A stretch of 64,000 nt of DNA. It comes from Paulinella micropora. Its lineage: Eukaryota > Cercozoa > Imbricatea > Euglyphida > Paulinellidae. The stretch's first letter is position 1. Every line of letters starts with the position of its first letter. The notes beneath the pieces were generated by a model. It worked only from the letters and a program-made list of their open reading frames with translations. It made no database searches and was not told the DNA's origin. The DNA is taken from positions 28,501 to 92,500 of the forward strand of contig WBZZ01007004.1 in assembly GCA_019918135.1 (NCBI GenBank), in the 5' to 3' direction. The position numbers were made by a program, and so were the translations under genes. Shown one piece after another: positions 35,556 through 45,478 of this stretch.

Positions 35556-36105
35556 AAGAGGAAAGAATTACACACAAGAATTTACAAATTATGAAAAAAT
35601 AATTAATGCTAATTGATAAAATAATTATTATTATTATATAATGATTAAAAACTCAAGTGCTTCAAATCGTTTGCCAATGGACTTTATTAATAAGATAAAT
35701 GAAGCAAACCGACCAAAAAGTGACGGGTTTCAACTAAATATATCAAATTTTTTTTGTGTGCTTGTGGGATGGTAAAATTCGCGATGCTACTATACTAAAA
35801 AAATGATAATAGAAATTAAAAATAATTATTTATTCACTTGAAACTGATTGTTTAATAATATCAACTGAATTCTGTATATTGTCAAGTCTTGTGTCTTGTG
35901 GTGAAGTCAATTGAAACTCTCTTGCCTCAGCATTCTGAACCGCTTTCTTTAAATAAGCCAAAATGCTAACAGCAGTGTCCAAATCAACAACATCAGCATT
36001 TTCTTTGTTATCAGAAATGTCTGTTAATGTGTTTTGAATAGTACTCTTCTCATGCGAGACAAGATCGCCAAATTCAGTTAATGGTTGATTAACTAATGAG
36101 GCACC
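35556..36105. other. Gap with decayed coding remnants
   Basis: At 35641-35760 a short frame reads SNRLPMDFINKINEANRPKSDGFQ and then shifts. It looks like the start of a lost gene. On the minus strand, 36105 down to 35830 is open and protein-like (SLVNQPLTEFGDLVSHEKSTIQ...NIQNSVDIIKQSVSSE), but no ATG is present before it runs into the MCP. Both are probably relics. Confidence 0.4.
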
Positions 36106-37564
36106 ATGACTACTCCACAATTCAAACTGATTTTGGCATTTGTACAGGTTACGGACGTAACGCAAGGAAAGGATTCTAAAAATACTGAGGAGTTGATGAC
36201 CCTCAACAACCTCAGATATGAGTTGCCAGCAAATCTGGCACTCACTGAACAGGGAAGTATCTTTAAGAAGAACTTCTCCGACCAACAGACTTACAGCAGC
36301 GCGTCGGGGACTGAAATGATTTTTACATTACAGGCAAGCACTGATTTTGTTTATGGAAAAAATTGTTATTTAACATTTGATATTAAAGCAGATGGGTTGG
36401 TGGCCACTGATGGAAAAGATAATGTTGTTTGTGCTATTGGTTTCCAGAACACACCAGCAACTGCTATTTTTGAACGATTTTGGTTGGAAAGTAAGGATGG
36501 TAGCGAACTTGAACGAATTGAAGATTTGAACAAGATGGTGCGAAATATTCTCCCGTGACATTATCCTTTTGATTATCGTCGGCATGCACAGATGGCGGGA
36601 CAAAGAGAACCAGTTGAAGTTAATAAGAATGTTACTGACGCTTCAGTTACTAATTTTGCAATCAATGTCCCCACTGCTGGTAGTGTTGCGACTGGTGATT
36701 ATTTGAAAGTTTGTATTCCTCTTCATTACTTTTCAGGAGTGTTTAATGAAGAAACTCTCATTCCTCCATCTCTGATTAGTGGTATGAGGCTTCGTTTGAC
36801 ATTTGCACCGCCACAGGAAGCATTGACTATTATTGGAACCGCTAATGGTGCGGTTCCCTCTGGTTTTAATGGTTCTGCTTTGACTTACACAATTAACAAC
36901 CCAGTTGTAATGTTGGAGACATTCTCTCTTGCTCCCGCTGTCCAAAGAAATATTTTGGAACAGATGGGAAGCAAGGATGGACTTCCATACACGTATGAAA
37001 CATATTACAACCACAAGGCAAATCCTGGCACTTCCGATGATTTTAATCTTCAAGTCAATAAAGCCGTTGCTCGTGCTCAATGCTTGTATATCATCACTCA
37101 AAATGTGCTCTCTGATAATGCTAGTATTGATAACCTTGGAACTGCTCAAATGCCTTATAAACAATATCAATGCCTTATTGGTGATTGGTATGCTCCGCAA
37201 CAGAAGATGGAACTCGGAGGAAGCACCGATACTCTTGCCGCAGTTCAGAGAGGCTGTGCTGAATTGTATATTAACAATCTCCAAGCGACTATGGGCATTC
37301 GTGATGCTTACATGTCTTCGTCTGTTTCTCTTGAAGACTTCCGCCAGTGGTATTCTGCTGGACTTGCCACTACTGCCACGAATGGAGGATTTGCTACCAT
37401 TATTCAAACACTCAATCAGTCGCCCCATATTGGAGCATCTGGTCTCTGCGGAAGTCACTCTTCGTTATGCCGCAGATTATAATGCTACTCGTGTTATCAG
37501 TGCTTGGTTGAAATATGTTAAAGTCGCGTCTATCTACCCTAGTAGATGTGTCGTAAAACAATAA
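36106..37564 (+). pseudogene. MCP: Major capsid protein of element A (PLV type), one stop and one frameshift
   Basis: Double jelly-roll capsid protein that would build the icosahedral shell. The ATG at 36196 (MTLNNLRYELPANLALTEQ) is the better start; the frame also has an ATG at 36106. Conserved-looking stretches include YGKNCYLTFDIKA, LKVCIPLHYFSGVFNEETLIPPSLISGMRLRLTF and MPYKQYQCLIGDWYAPQQKMELGG. TGA at 36556 interrupts it; the frame continues HYPFDYRRHAQM. Near 37430 the coding signal moves to the +1 frame and ends EVTLRYAADYNATRVISAWLKYVKVASIYPS. Clearly different from the B capsid protein, so A and B belong to different capsid lineages. Confidence 0.85.
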
Positions 37565-37605
37565 AGAAAATTAAAAATTAAAATATATTCTTTTATAATA
37601 TAGCA

Positions 37606-38403
37606 ATGTCATTTACGATCTCTAATCTTGAAGACGAAAAGCGAACCCGCAAAAATTTCCTCCTTCGTGTCTCCTCAAGCGATAAAACAGAATCAAAATC
37701 CGCTTCTACTCACAATGACCGTTTCGTTGTTAATCTCCCAGCAACTGGTCGGAATATTGATATAATTAGTGCTTATGTCGTAAAGAGTATCTCTATCCCA
37801 AATGTTTTCCCAAATATACCGAGTTATGCCAACACTCTCACATTGATTAAAACAACGGGATCTGCTACAAAAACGGCAATCGTAACAGAAAATCAATACA
37901 CCATTGATACATTTATTACCTCCCTTCAAACTGCAATTAATTCAGCAATTACACCCAACTCTGTAGTTATAACTTTGAACTCCGTTAATAAATTGAATTT
38001 CGCTTTCACTGGTGATACGTATGCTTTTGATTACGATAAAAGCACGATTAGAGACAAGATAGGACTAACTGCTGATATTTCGGCCGCGGCGAGTAGCACA
38101 ATGCAATCCATAGTAAATCTAATTGGTGAAACAGCAGTTTATGTGCATAGCCGTGCATTGAATCAGTCTGGTTTAGTTGAAGCAAATGGTAATTTCTCTG
38201 TCGTTGGTAAAGTGAATCTAGATAAACCGTTTGGGGTACAATGTTATTTTGAATCGTCAAACGATGTTGCCGATTATGTGCCATTTAATACTACGAAAAG
38301 TTTAAGGTTTATTGATATCATCATTAGAAATGCGCAAGGATTCGTGCTCGAACTGCCTGTCAATTTTGAGGCTTCAATTCTTCTCAAGGCGTATCATGCT
38401 TAA
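37606..38403 (+). CDS. mCP: Minor capsid (penton) protein of element A
   Basis: 265 residues, intact. Starts 41 bp after the MCP end behind an AT-rich box (TTTTATAATATAGCA). The pattern FLLRVSSSDKTESKSASTHNDRFVVNLP...ISAYVVKSISIPNVFPNI...TLTL is typical of PLV and virophage penton proteins, where an N-terminal segment meets a single jelly-roll. It should occupy the vertices together with the fibre. Good pairing with the adjacent MCP. Confidence 0.8.
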   Translation: MSFTISNLEDEKRTRKNFLLRVSSSDKTESKSASTHNDRFVVNLPATGRNIDIISAYVVKSISIPNVFPNIPSYANTLTLIKTTGSATKTAIVTENQYTIDTFITSLQTAINSAITPNSVVITLNSVNKLNFAFTGDTYAFDYDKSTIRDKIGLTADISAAASSTMQSIVNLIGETAVYVHSRALNQSGLVEANGNFSVVGKVNLDKPFGVQCYFESSNDVADYVPFNTTKSLRFIDIIIRNAQGFVLELPVNFEASILLKAYHA

Positions 38404-38680
38404 GAAGAAAAAGAATACATAAATATAATGACATTCATACAAAACTTAGATATACTATTCATTCTGATCAAAAACATCAACTTACGGCGACGACAACAGC
38501 ATAAAGAACAAATCCCCTGCAGTGCAAATATTGACTAATTCTACATATATTTGAAGAAAAATCACGCACATATAAGCGAAAAATTAATCAAGAACAAGGG
38601 TTTTGAATATATTTAAAAAATGTCCATAGAGATAGAAAAGAAAATTGATGCTAAGCATAAATAAAGTATTTTTTTTTTGT

Positions 38681-39908
38681 TTAAATCTGATTTTCAATCC
38701 AGTTTAATGAAGCGTAAATACTTGCCGTTCCACCGCTCGTATTTTGTGCGGATACAGTAAATGTTTTACTTGACGCTATCTTGACATTATATTGAGACAA
38801 ATCAATGTATATTGATGAACCACCAGACAACACATATGTGAATATCACACTTCCGCCAGTTCTTGTAGTTCCTGCCGTATCAACTTCTGCTAACGATATG
38901 TTTGTATCGTAATTTGAATAAGAAGATATTCCTCCCAATGTGGTATTAAGCATAATTCTCACAATACATGTTTTACTATCTGAATTACTGATACATAAAT
39001 TCTCAAAGCAGATTATGTTGTAATTCGTTTTGCTGTTGAATGTGGCGCGGTTTCTAATAGTAAATATAGCATTCTCAGTTGATCCTATACTCTTGATATT
39101 ATCATACGAGTTAGTTATAGCAATAGTCCGATCAATATTCCCTTCAACTGCCAAAAACATACTCGCAGTTTTCATTACAACGGATGTGAGACTTGACGAA
39201 TACGCCTTCGCATAAATAGCAAACGCCGCCTGATATAATGATGGAGTGGTAGCAGTGCTAGCATATTTAATTGAATGAATTACTTCCATTCGTCCAGTTC
39301 GCGGGTTTTCAATTTTGAATGTAATTTGACCGCTACCCAGATATTGAACAACTATTTCAAACACATTTAATTTAGTAATATCAATCGTGGGAAGTTTCCA
39401 GTATTATTACATTTATCAACATTCCAAGCATATTGACTAACATTTTCCACACTTCCCGCCGTTCTTACAACGGACATTCCCAAGTTTGATTGCCTAAAAC
39501 ATAAATTGTCTGCTGGTGTGCCTATGCAAATATCGCAATTGAAAGTGTCTGCGGCAATGGATGATGGAAACAATGCGGAAAATCTAGCAACTAAATCCAT
39601 ACCACTTTTATATTTTGCTCGTTCAATAGTCTTAATCTGTGCGGTTAAATTACCTGACGCCGATGTAATCAAAACAGCCATTGAATTAGCAGTTGATACC
39701 ACCCCGCCGTTTGTTTTGTTTTTTCAAAAAACAGCGTATTAATACCATGTGTAAATACATTTTGTAATACTAGCGACAAAGTAGCAGTTCGTAATTCTCC
39801 GAAGGTGGTTGTTAGTAATGTGTCTTTTATGCTATTAATAGATAAAGAAGATGACGACGATGTAGTTGATGACGATGGTGTATTTGTGCTTTGACCAAAA
39901 AGATTCAC
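38681..39908 (-). pseudogene. Lectin-like fibre protein (A copy), frameshifted, start codon changed
   Basis: Relative of intact B 56568-57818. The start reads GTG at 39908 followed by NLFGQS where ATG is expected. Frames change at about 39700 and about 39385. Matches to B: YKSGMDLVARFSALFPS with YRTGMGVLARFTALWTT, and FEIVVQYLGSGQITFKIENPRTGRMEVIHSIKYAS with FQIQFQYLGFGAINFSIENPNTGEFQLVHMIKYAN. The protein is beta-rich, with a likely concanavalin or jelly-roll fold. It lies convergent to the minor capsid gene, unlike in B, where it follows the MCP in the same direction. Confidence 0.8.
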
Positions 39909-39932
39909 TTTATATTTTATATTATATAAAAC

Positions 39933-40205
39933 ATGTTAATAATACGCGAATTGCCGAGTGATATAGTTGGACACATAAAAACATTTGTTTATTCAGAAAT
40001 GCCCCAGCCGAATTATAAAAAAGAATTTTGTAATATATGTGGCTTGTCTCGTACATTCCAGTCGCACCCTCTTATTATAGCAGGTAATTTTTATAGTGTA
40101 GATAGTATTGAGTTTTTCACAATCTGCTCCATTAAATGCTACAGACGAGAGTCTAACATTAGAGCAAGATATGGGGAACCGCCTTTAATCGTTATTAAAT
40201 ATTAA
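39933..40205 (+). CDS. Small cysteine-containing protein, F-box-like start
   Basis: 90 residues, intact. The N-terminus IRELPSDIVGHIKTFVY resembles an F-box helix. Then FCNICGLSRTF and FFTICSIKCYRR give two CxxC/CxxxC pairs that could hold zinc. Divergent from the lectin-like pseudogene across 24 bp. The end overlaps the 3' end of the recombinase remnant by about 20 bp. Function not known. Confidence 0.55.
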   Translation: MLIIRELPSDIVGHIKTFVYSEMPQPNYKKEFCNICGLSRTFQSHPLIIAGNFYSVDSIEFFTICSIKCYRRESNIRARYGEPPLIVIKY

Positions 40206-41511
40206 TCTTTTTGTTTTATTTCTTGTGTTTCTTCTTAATGGCTTTGCTTCCTCCGATTGTTTTTCTTGTGGCGCTTCTTTTTTCTCTTTGATAAACTTAT
40301 TGACAATAACTGCTCCAATCCAGCTTATTTTTCTTAGTTTAGTATTTGTTATTCTCCCCCCGTGATCATTGTAAATCTGCTCAAGAAATTTATATTTATC
40401 TTCTCTGCTAGCCCTTTTTCCTAATGTTTGATATTTGCTTTCTTCTTCTCCTTTTTCACTTTCAGTTTCATTAATATTATTTAAATTCAGACATAAATCT
40501 ATTTTCAGTCTTAATTCCTCTAATTCTGTTTTAATCCCTTCTTCCTTAATTTCTTCAGGATCTGCCACATTAACACAACTATAACTAAATAAATTCAGTA
40601 AATCGCCTTGTCCCAATACATTGCTTACCCACGTATTGAAATTCTCTAATTTCTGATTGGCGAAATTACTATACGACAAACTAACATAAAGTTTCCGCAA
40701 CATTGACGAACGTTGTTTATATTCCGATAGCGAAGGGAAGATTTTAATAATTCGTTTGTTTAGTTCATTATTATTTTGTTTATCAAGCACACCCTCGCTG
40801 TTGATAATAACTGCTTTTTTCTTTTTGAAATAGTTCCGTATTGAATTTACTTTTTCTATCACAAATTCAGGAGTAAAAAGGACAACAGGCATCTCAGTCC
40901 AATTCTTTTTTTGCCTTTCACTCTTTTTTTTACTATGCTATTCACTCGCAACCAAGAAGGTTTATCTAGTATCAATTCATACGTGTTTTTATCAAATATT
41001 TCCCCATGCATTGTTTCAATTGCTATCATCAAAGCAAGTAGTTTAAGATAATATTCATTATTTAATATCATATCATTCATTTTAGCCATTACATCGCTGA
41101 CATCAATCTGTATTTTTTGTTTATTTTTGGCTTTGACATCTTTCTTATACCCCTCAACGATATCAATCCGCTCGTCTTCATTCAGATTAAAATACTTATC
41201 AAGTTTTGCTGATTTTATATATTTTTTCGCTTTGGTAAGGCTCTATTCCTTTTTTTCTCACCTCAGAAAATCTTTGTCTTCTACTATTCAAATTTGGATA
41301 CACAATAACATATTTCGGATATATGACTTTTAGTGCCTCAAGCACCTCTTCATCATTTGTTGGTGTGCTAAATAGCGATATAATAGCATTATGAAAAGCG
41401 ATACTTGGTTTCAACTCACTATCGTAGAAGTTGGATACTACTTCATAAATTTTACTTTCAGTAGTTGCAACTTTTAACTACATAACAAACTTCTTGTCAT
41501 CTTCGCTCCAC
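40185..41511 (-). pseudogene. Tyrosine-recombinase-fold protein (integrase or telomere-resolvase-like), broken
   Basis: Minus strand. A possible ATG at 41511 is followed within 12 codons by TAG. The body is open in pieces: about 41414-41199, 41200-40900 and 40892-40185. It contains YYLKLLALMIAIETMHGEIF, where tyrosine recombinases carry the first catalytic Arg region, then LNKRIIKIFPS...SSMLRKLYVSLSYSNF and WVSNVLGQGDLLNLFSYSCVNV. The last parts fit the HxxR and LGH...Y end of the fold, with His replaced by Ser and Gln and Tyr in FSYSCV as candidate nucleophile. The spacing also recalls protelomerases. This would be A's integration or end-processing enzyme, in place of B's rve integrase. Confidence 0.6.
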
Positions 41512-41550
41512 ATCTTAGTATATATTAGACATGTCCTATATTATTTTATA

Positions 41551-42365
41551 AATTAAATTCTCCCGCGCGGTTGATGCAAACCTCATACGCCCTTTACAAT
41601 CTTTCCTATCGTTTTGCTGGTGGTTATCTGTCGCACAAGTCTTACTCACCCCGCATTTCAGTATTTATCCCATCCTTACAAAAAAGGATTTTATTTAAAA
41701 AAATAATGATTTTATTGAAAAAAATGATGACACCGCCATAACGATATTTCACTCTATTTCCTTTATATTATATATTCTTTTATTTTCTTTTAATACTAAG
41801 AGAGATTTTAAGTAAATAATAAATAAGATAAGAAGAATAGGAAGAATAATAAAAGAGAAATAACCCTCCCTGCCCGTCCTTATTTTTGTCATTAAAACTT
41901 GTTTTTTATCCTAAGCTAAATGGATATAATAAATTTTTACATATTACTTTTTATAAAAAGTTAGGATAACATGACCTCAATAAAAATAAGTATATTTTCA
42001 AGGACACCATTAATAAGCATTATTTATATAAAATAAATTCTCTGATATATACTAAAAATAATCGTCCTCATTTTATAAAAAAAATGATTTTTTATCAAAT
42101 TAATACTAAGTGGAAATATAGCAAAATTCGTGCTACTATTAAAAGACGATACAGACTGACGCGGACATAAACTCAATTTTTTTTACTTTTTTTCACTTTT
42201 TTGAGAAAAATGAAACTTTATTTAGAGTATTTTATTAAAAAATAACTTTCTTAAAAAATAAGGACACCTAGAAAAACTTATTTCACTATAATTCATTTTA
42301 CTCTTCACCGCATCAACACGTTCTATTTTAAGGAATTCCCGATATTGAAGCACTAGGATTACGAC
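41551..42365. repeat. Right TIR of element A, inner part
   Basis: Inverse match to 10005-10655 and 19974-20176 of the left TIR, here without the retroelement. This part shows the empty insertion site of the solo LTR. AT-rich, no genes. Its outer continuation is at 63249-63950, displaced by element B. Confidence 0.92.
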
Positions 42366-42726
42366 AGTAGTTTAATATCCTTTTTTTAAGGTCATTTTTC
42401 GTGCCTCAAAATGACGCTTTAAAAAAAGAATTCGGCTTCCTGCGCTATCTCCCGCACAATCAATACTAAGCGTCAAAACAGCAAAATAAAAAAACGAAAA
42501 TTTTGATGAATACGAAAAAGAAAAATAAAGAAATCTCTCTTGCTCTTAATCTCGCTTTTAAATAAAAATAAAAATCAAGCAAAATTTTTTTCCGCTTTAC
42601 TTTTACTTTTAAATAAAAACAAGAACAAGTTTAGAAAATTTTTAAGGTTAAAAATAAAACCAATACAAGAGCACCATATCTCCGACATGTCGGAGATTAC
42701 ACCCTAAAGAGCACAACCGCGGGCGC
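42366..42726. repeat. Left TIR of element B
   Basis: 361 bp, inverse of 62882-63242 with no difference that I could see. Contains one 20-bp palindrome at 42678-42697. The inner end falls at GCGGGCGC. No coding. Confidence 0.94.
42678..42697. repeat. B palindrome, CCGAC/GTCGG type (in left TIR)
   Basis: ATCTCCGAC-AT-GTCGGAGAT. Duplicated by the TIR at 62911-62930. Confidence 0.9.
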
Positions 42727-42806
42727 CTAGAGAAACCCCAAGTTATCCAAAAATAAGTTTATTTATCATACGTAAATAAACTTAAGGAACCAAAGTCAAT
42801 TTTTTT

Positions 42807-43352
42807 TCACAAAGTCTCAAGAGAGACCATCCAATTAATCAAACTTTCATCTTTGTTAATTTTTTTACGTAAAGCAGAAATTGAAGGGAAGACGAGAATT
42901 TCTTCCACTTCTTTTCCAATTGAAGCAAGAAAGAAAGTTCTATTTCTTGGGGCTATCATGGTTGAATCTCGTTCAACCCATGCAAAAGAAAACTCCTCAT
43001 TTCTCTCAGTGGGACGGCGAAGGAAAAAATTTCGGCTAGCATGGAGAGCAGTTTTGTCTGCTCTTCCAAGCCGAGCGAAAGCGCGGGGAACCCTCACTAA
43101 GCGGGGGTTTTTCATCTCTGATGGTTCTTTTTCTTCAACTTCATCCCAAGGCTTCCAAAAACCTATACACCACATTTCATTATTATAAGTATCCATATCT
43201 CCGACAAGTCGGAGATATTCAACACGTTGGAGATTATGAGAAGCAATAGATTTGGTACTTACCCGCAGTAGCAGGATTGAGGTTGATTTCGCCAACCCCT
43301 TCAACCAATTCTTCAGGCTCTCCCATTGCCTATTACACACGCCAAAAAGCAA
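42807..43352 (-). CDS. Unrecognised ORF near the left end of B, no ATG start
   Basis: Open for about 180 codons on the minus strand and further upstream to about 43405. The first codon of the listed span is TTG; the first ATG is near 43196 (MDTYNNEMWC). The region encodes NLQRVEYLRLVGD from one and a half B palindromes (43197-43235). The C-terminal VFPSISALRKKINKDESLINW resembles the NUMOD-type segment of homing endonucleases. The DNA contains several small inverted repeats and is less AT-rich than its neighbours. It may be a pseudogene or a patchwork of inserted palindromes. Confidence 0.35.
   Translation of the reverse strand: MLFGVCNRQWESLKNWLKGLAKSTSILLLRVSTKSIASHNLQRVEYLRLVGDMDTYNNEMWCIGFWKPWDEVEEKEPSEMKNPRLVRVPRAFARLGRADKTALHASRNFFLRRPTERNEEFSFAWVERDSTMIAPRNRTFFLASIGKEVEEILVFPSISALRKKINKDESLINWMVSLETL
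43197..43235. repeat. B palindrome CCGAC/GTCGG plus an adjoining half copy
   Basis: ATCTCCGAC-AA-GTCGGAGAT at 43197-43216. It is followed by AACACGTTGGAGAT, the right half of a CCAAC/GTTGG copy. Confidence 0.85.
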
Positions 43353-43487
43353 GTGTAATAGAAATTTCTTTGAATTAGGGTGGGGTGTTAAACCCCTTGG
43401 TTTTGAAAAAAACCAATGTATGTTGATAATGTTGTTTTCTAAGTAAAATCAACATATTTTAAATCAACATTTTACACTAAAGTCTTT

Positions 43488-44015
43488 TTATTCCGAGTTG
43501 CTATCCGCACTCTCGGTTCTGAAGACTCTGTGCATGTTTCTCTTATGTTCTCGCTCGCTATTAATGCTATCGTTTATGTGCTCGTTAATACCATCACTGG
43601 AGTATTTGTTAAACGAAGAATTAAACGATAAATGTTCTTTTTCAATACCAACGAGAATTTTATTCATGACAATAGCGGAAAGTTGGCCACGATTGTCATT
43701 TTTCCACTTATAGAAATTATCTCGTTCTTTGTTTATTTTTTTTTCCAATTTTTTTTGTCTCATTCTAAAAAGTTTATCTGCCTCTACTTCATTATTTTCA
43801 ATAGTCAATCGTCGCAACATCTCATTAACCACCTCTAGTTTTACTATGTCTGGCTGTTTCTTTTCAATGAGACGGGAAATTTCTTTGTCTATTTTAGAAA
43901 TTCTTTCTTCGCATATTATTTTATCCTTATTTAGTCTATCCTTACTTGTTCTACGAATTTCATATTCTTCAAACCAATCTGATTTAGTTTTGGTTCTGCT
44001 CGGAATTAAGTCCAT
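43488..44015 (-). CDS. Coiled-coil protein, unrecognised
   Basis: 175 residues from the ATG at 44015 (MDLIPSRTKTKSDWFEEYEIRR). The frame is open further upstream into the shared noncoding element but only with a GTG start. It is highly charged, with long helices (RISKIDKEISRLIEKKQPDIVKLEVVNEMLRRL). It lies with integrase and the next charged gene in a minus-strand group at the left end of B. Function unknown. Confidence 0.65.
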   Translation of the reverse strand: MDLIPSRTKTKSDWFEEYEIRRTSKDRLNKDKIICEERISKIDKEISRLIEKKQPDIVKLEVVNEMLRRLTIENNEVEADKLFRMRQKKLEKKINKERDNFYKWKNDNRGQLSAIVMNKILVGIEKEHLSFNSSFNKYSSDGINEHINDSINSEREHKRNMHRVFRTESADSNSE

Positions 44016-44020
44016 TTTTT

Positions 44021-44118
44021 TTTGCGACACTGCGACAAAAAAGCGAAATTCTGTCGCAACCCCTGCGACAGTGCGACACCGCGGTGTCTTGGTGTCGCAA
44101 AGACATATTCACGGAAAT
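44021..44118 (+). repeat. Noncoding element shared with the TIRs of element A (B copy)
   Basis: Aligns with 9793-9888. Blocks TTTGCGACAC, GCGACAAAAAAG, GAAATTCTG, CGCAAAGACATATTC and CGGAAAT are conserved. Here the centre holds the inverted repeat TGTCGCAACCCCTGCGACA and GTGCGACACCGCGGTGTC. It lies just upstream of the minus-strand gene ending at 44015, so a promoter or origin role is possible. Confidence 0.75.
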
Positions 44119-44208
44119 AGAATTTTCTAGAATTTTCTTTAAAAAATTGACTTACGGCAATACTTCAAATACCATTTTTCCTGCGTAATTGTCAGGCCTA
44201 ATAGGAGA

Positions 44209-44276
44209 AGCGACTAATGGGTTCGGCGTAGTCATTGAGATTTTCGGTTGCGGGTTCAATTCCTAAGGAAGTCGCT
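44209..44276 (+). tRNA. tRNA-like sequence, probably degenerate
   Basis: A 7-bp acceptor-like stem AGCGACT/AGTCGCT encloses 54 nt with GGTTCAATTCC, which fits a pol III B box and T-loop. A T-run follows about 20 bp downstream. D and anticodon arms cannot be folded well (weak G-T pairs, 68 nt in total, no clear anticodon). It may be a relic tRNA or a hairpin that mimics one. Confidence 0.25.
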
Positions 44277-44328
44277 TAGTCTCTATAAGTGCCTTTTATT
44301 TTTTTGCTTAAGTTGAATTCGACTTATT

Positions 44329-45327
44329 CTATAAATCCAATATTACCTTAGCCTTTTTTTCTCGCTTACTACTCCTGATATTCTCTGGTTGAATGTCTTC
44401 TCTCTTAAGTAATTCTTTTGTCTTTTTTTCTTTAATAACTTCTTTGGTCTGCTCTTTCATATCTTTTTCTTCATCAACGGGTTTATCAAAATCAGTTTTT
44501 AATAAATCACGCGGGCTTACCAACTCATCGTTATTTAGTATGATTTTAAACCCTTTTCTACCTTTGACTTTATAAATAATTTTAGAGAATGTCTTACCGC
44601 CTTTTGAAAAAACATTTCTTTTATTTTCCTTACGGACATTATCGCCGATATTGAATTCATTAATAAGATTATCACGCGTTATCGTCTGTTTATTTTTGTC
44701 TCTTCTAGCAAAGACATCCACAGGTTTGGCTTGTATCCCTCTATGGACTTTATGATTGTAAGCATTGACTAAGTCTTGAATATAACTAACCCAATCAAAA
44801 TTTCTATTTGTTTCAAATAATAAATCCAACCACCTTCTAATACTTCTTATCACTCTATCAACAACCGCAAGCGCTCTATGGTCGCCGACTTCAACGACAT
44901 CGTGTTTAATTCCATTTTCAATAAAATAATCACGAGTTGCTCCTTTGTATTCTCCTCCGCTGTCGGTAGTAATTGATTTTGGTTTATAAGGTATAGACTT
45001 TAAAGCATAATATACTTCTTTCGCTGTTTTATTTTTTAATGGAATGATTATTAAAAATCTTGAATGACAATCAATCCAAACTAACATCCAAGCATACCCC
45101 TTATTGCCTTTCTTATCTTTTATCTTACTCATATCTGCTAAGTCTAAGAAAACTTGGTCTAATGGTTTATCTACCCATATCGTGTTCCATATTTTCGGGT
45201 TTTTCTTTTGGTGGTGTATTTCAAGGGCTTCTTCTTCTTTCGTCCTTTTTGTTTCTTCTCCAGTTGGTGTGTCCTCAAGTTGGCTATCCGCATTCTGTGT
45301 ATTAATAATTGTATGTTTATAGTCCAT
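44329..45327 (-). CDS. rve-family (retroviral/Polinton-type) integrase
   Basis: Inserts the viral DNA into the host genome. 332 residues. Start is the ATG at 45327, immediately after an intergenic hairpin repeat. Catalytic residues: Asp62 in VFLDLADM, Asp122 in ITTDSGGEYKG, and Asp157 in HRALAVVDRVIRSIRRW, where Polintons often carry Asp or Glu. The last spacing is 34 residues, as in DD35E enzymes. A basic C-terminal tail follows, with no chromodomain seen. The 6-bp TACGAC target duplication around B agrees with this class of enzyme. Element A has no counterpart. Confidence 0.93.
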   Translation of the reverse strand: MDYKHTIINTQNADSQLEDTPTGEETKRTKEEEALEIHHQKKNPKIWNTIWVDKPLDQVFLDLADMSKIKDKKGNKGYAWMLVWIDCHSRFLIIIPLKNKTAKEVYYALKSIPYKPKSITTDSGGEYKGATRDYFIENGIKHDVVEVGDHRALAVVDRVIRSIRRWLDLLFETNRNFDWVSYIQDLVNAYNHKVHRGIQAKPVDVFARRDKNKQTITRDNLINEFNIGDNVRKENKRNVFSKGGKTFSKIIYKVKGRKGFKIILNNDELVSPRDLLKTDFDKPVDEEKDMKEQTKEVIKEKKTKELLKREDIQPENIRSSKREKKAKVILDL

Positions 45328-45332
45328 GATAT

Positions 45333-45478
45333 TTTAGAATGGCGCTTTCGTTTCACTCTCGCTTATTCTAAAACATCGTTTTTTCTTTATGGTTTAAAAT
45401 AAATCGGTGTTCGATGTTTGTAAAACACACGGGAGCGATAGCGGGAGTGTGGATTTACAAATATCTTTTAAAATTTTA
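45333..45478. repeat. Intergenic double-hairpin repeat, copy 1
   Basis: TTTTAGAAT...GCGCTTTCGTTTCACTCTCGC...ATTCTAAAA, then a second stem formed by GATGTTTGTAAA and TTTACAAATATC around CACACGGGAGCG. It lies between the integrase start and the next gene, in the opposite orientation to the other copies. Confidence 0.75.

Noticed and set aside
36556..36558. TGA in the A capsid gene as a recoded sense codon
   Set aside because: TGA ends several intact genes here, and the same gene also has a frameshift, so it is a nonsense mutation.
38404..38680. Short ORF from about 38429
   Set aside because: Only about 35 codons, no similarity; probably a relic between convergent genes.
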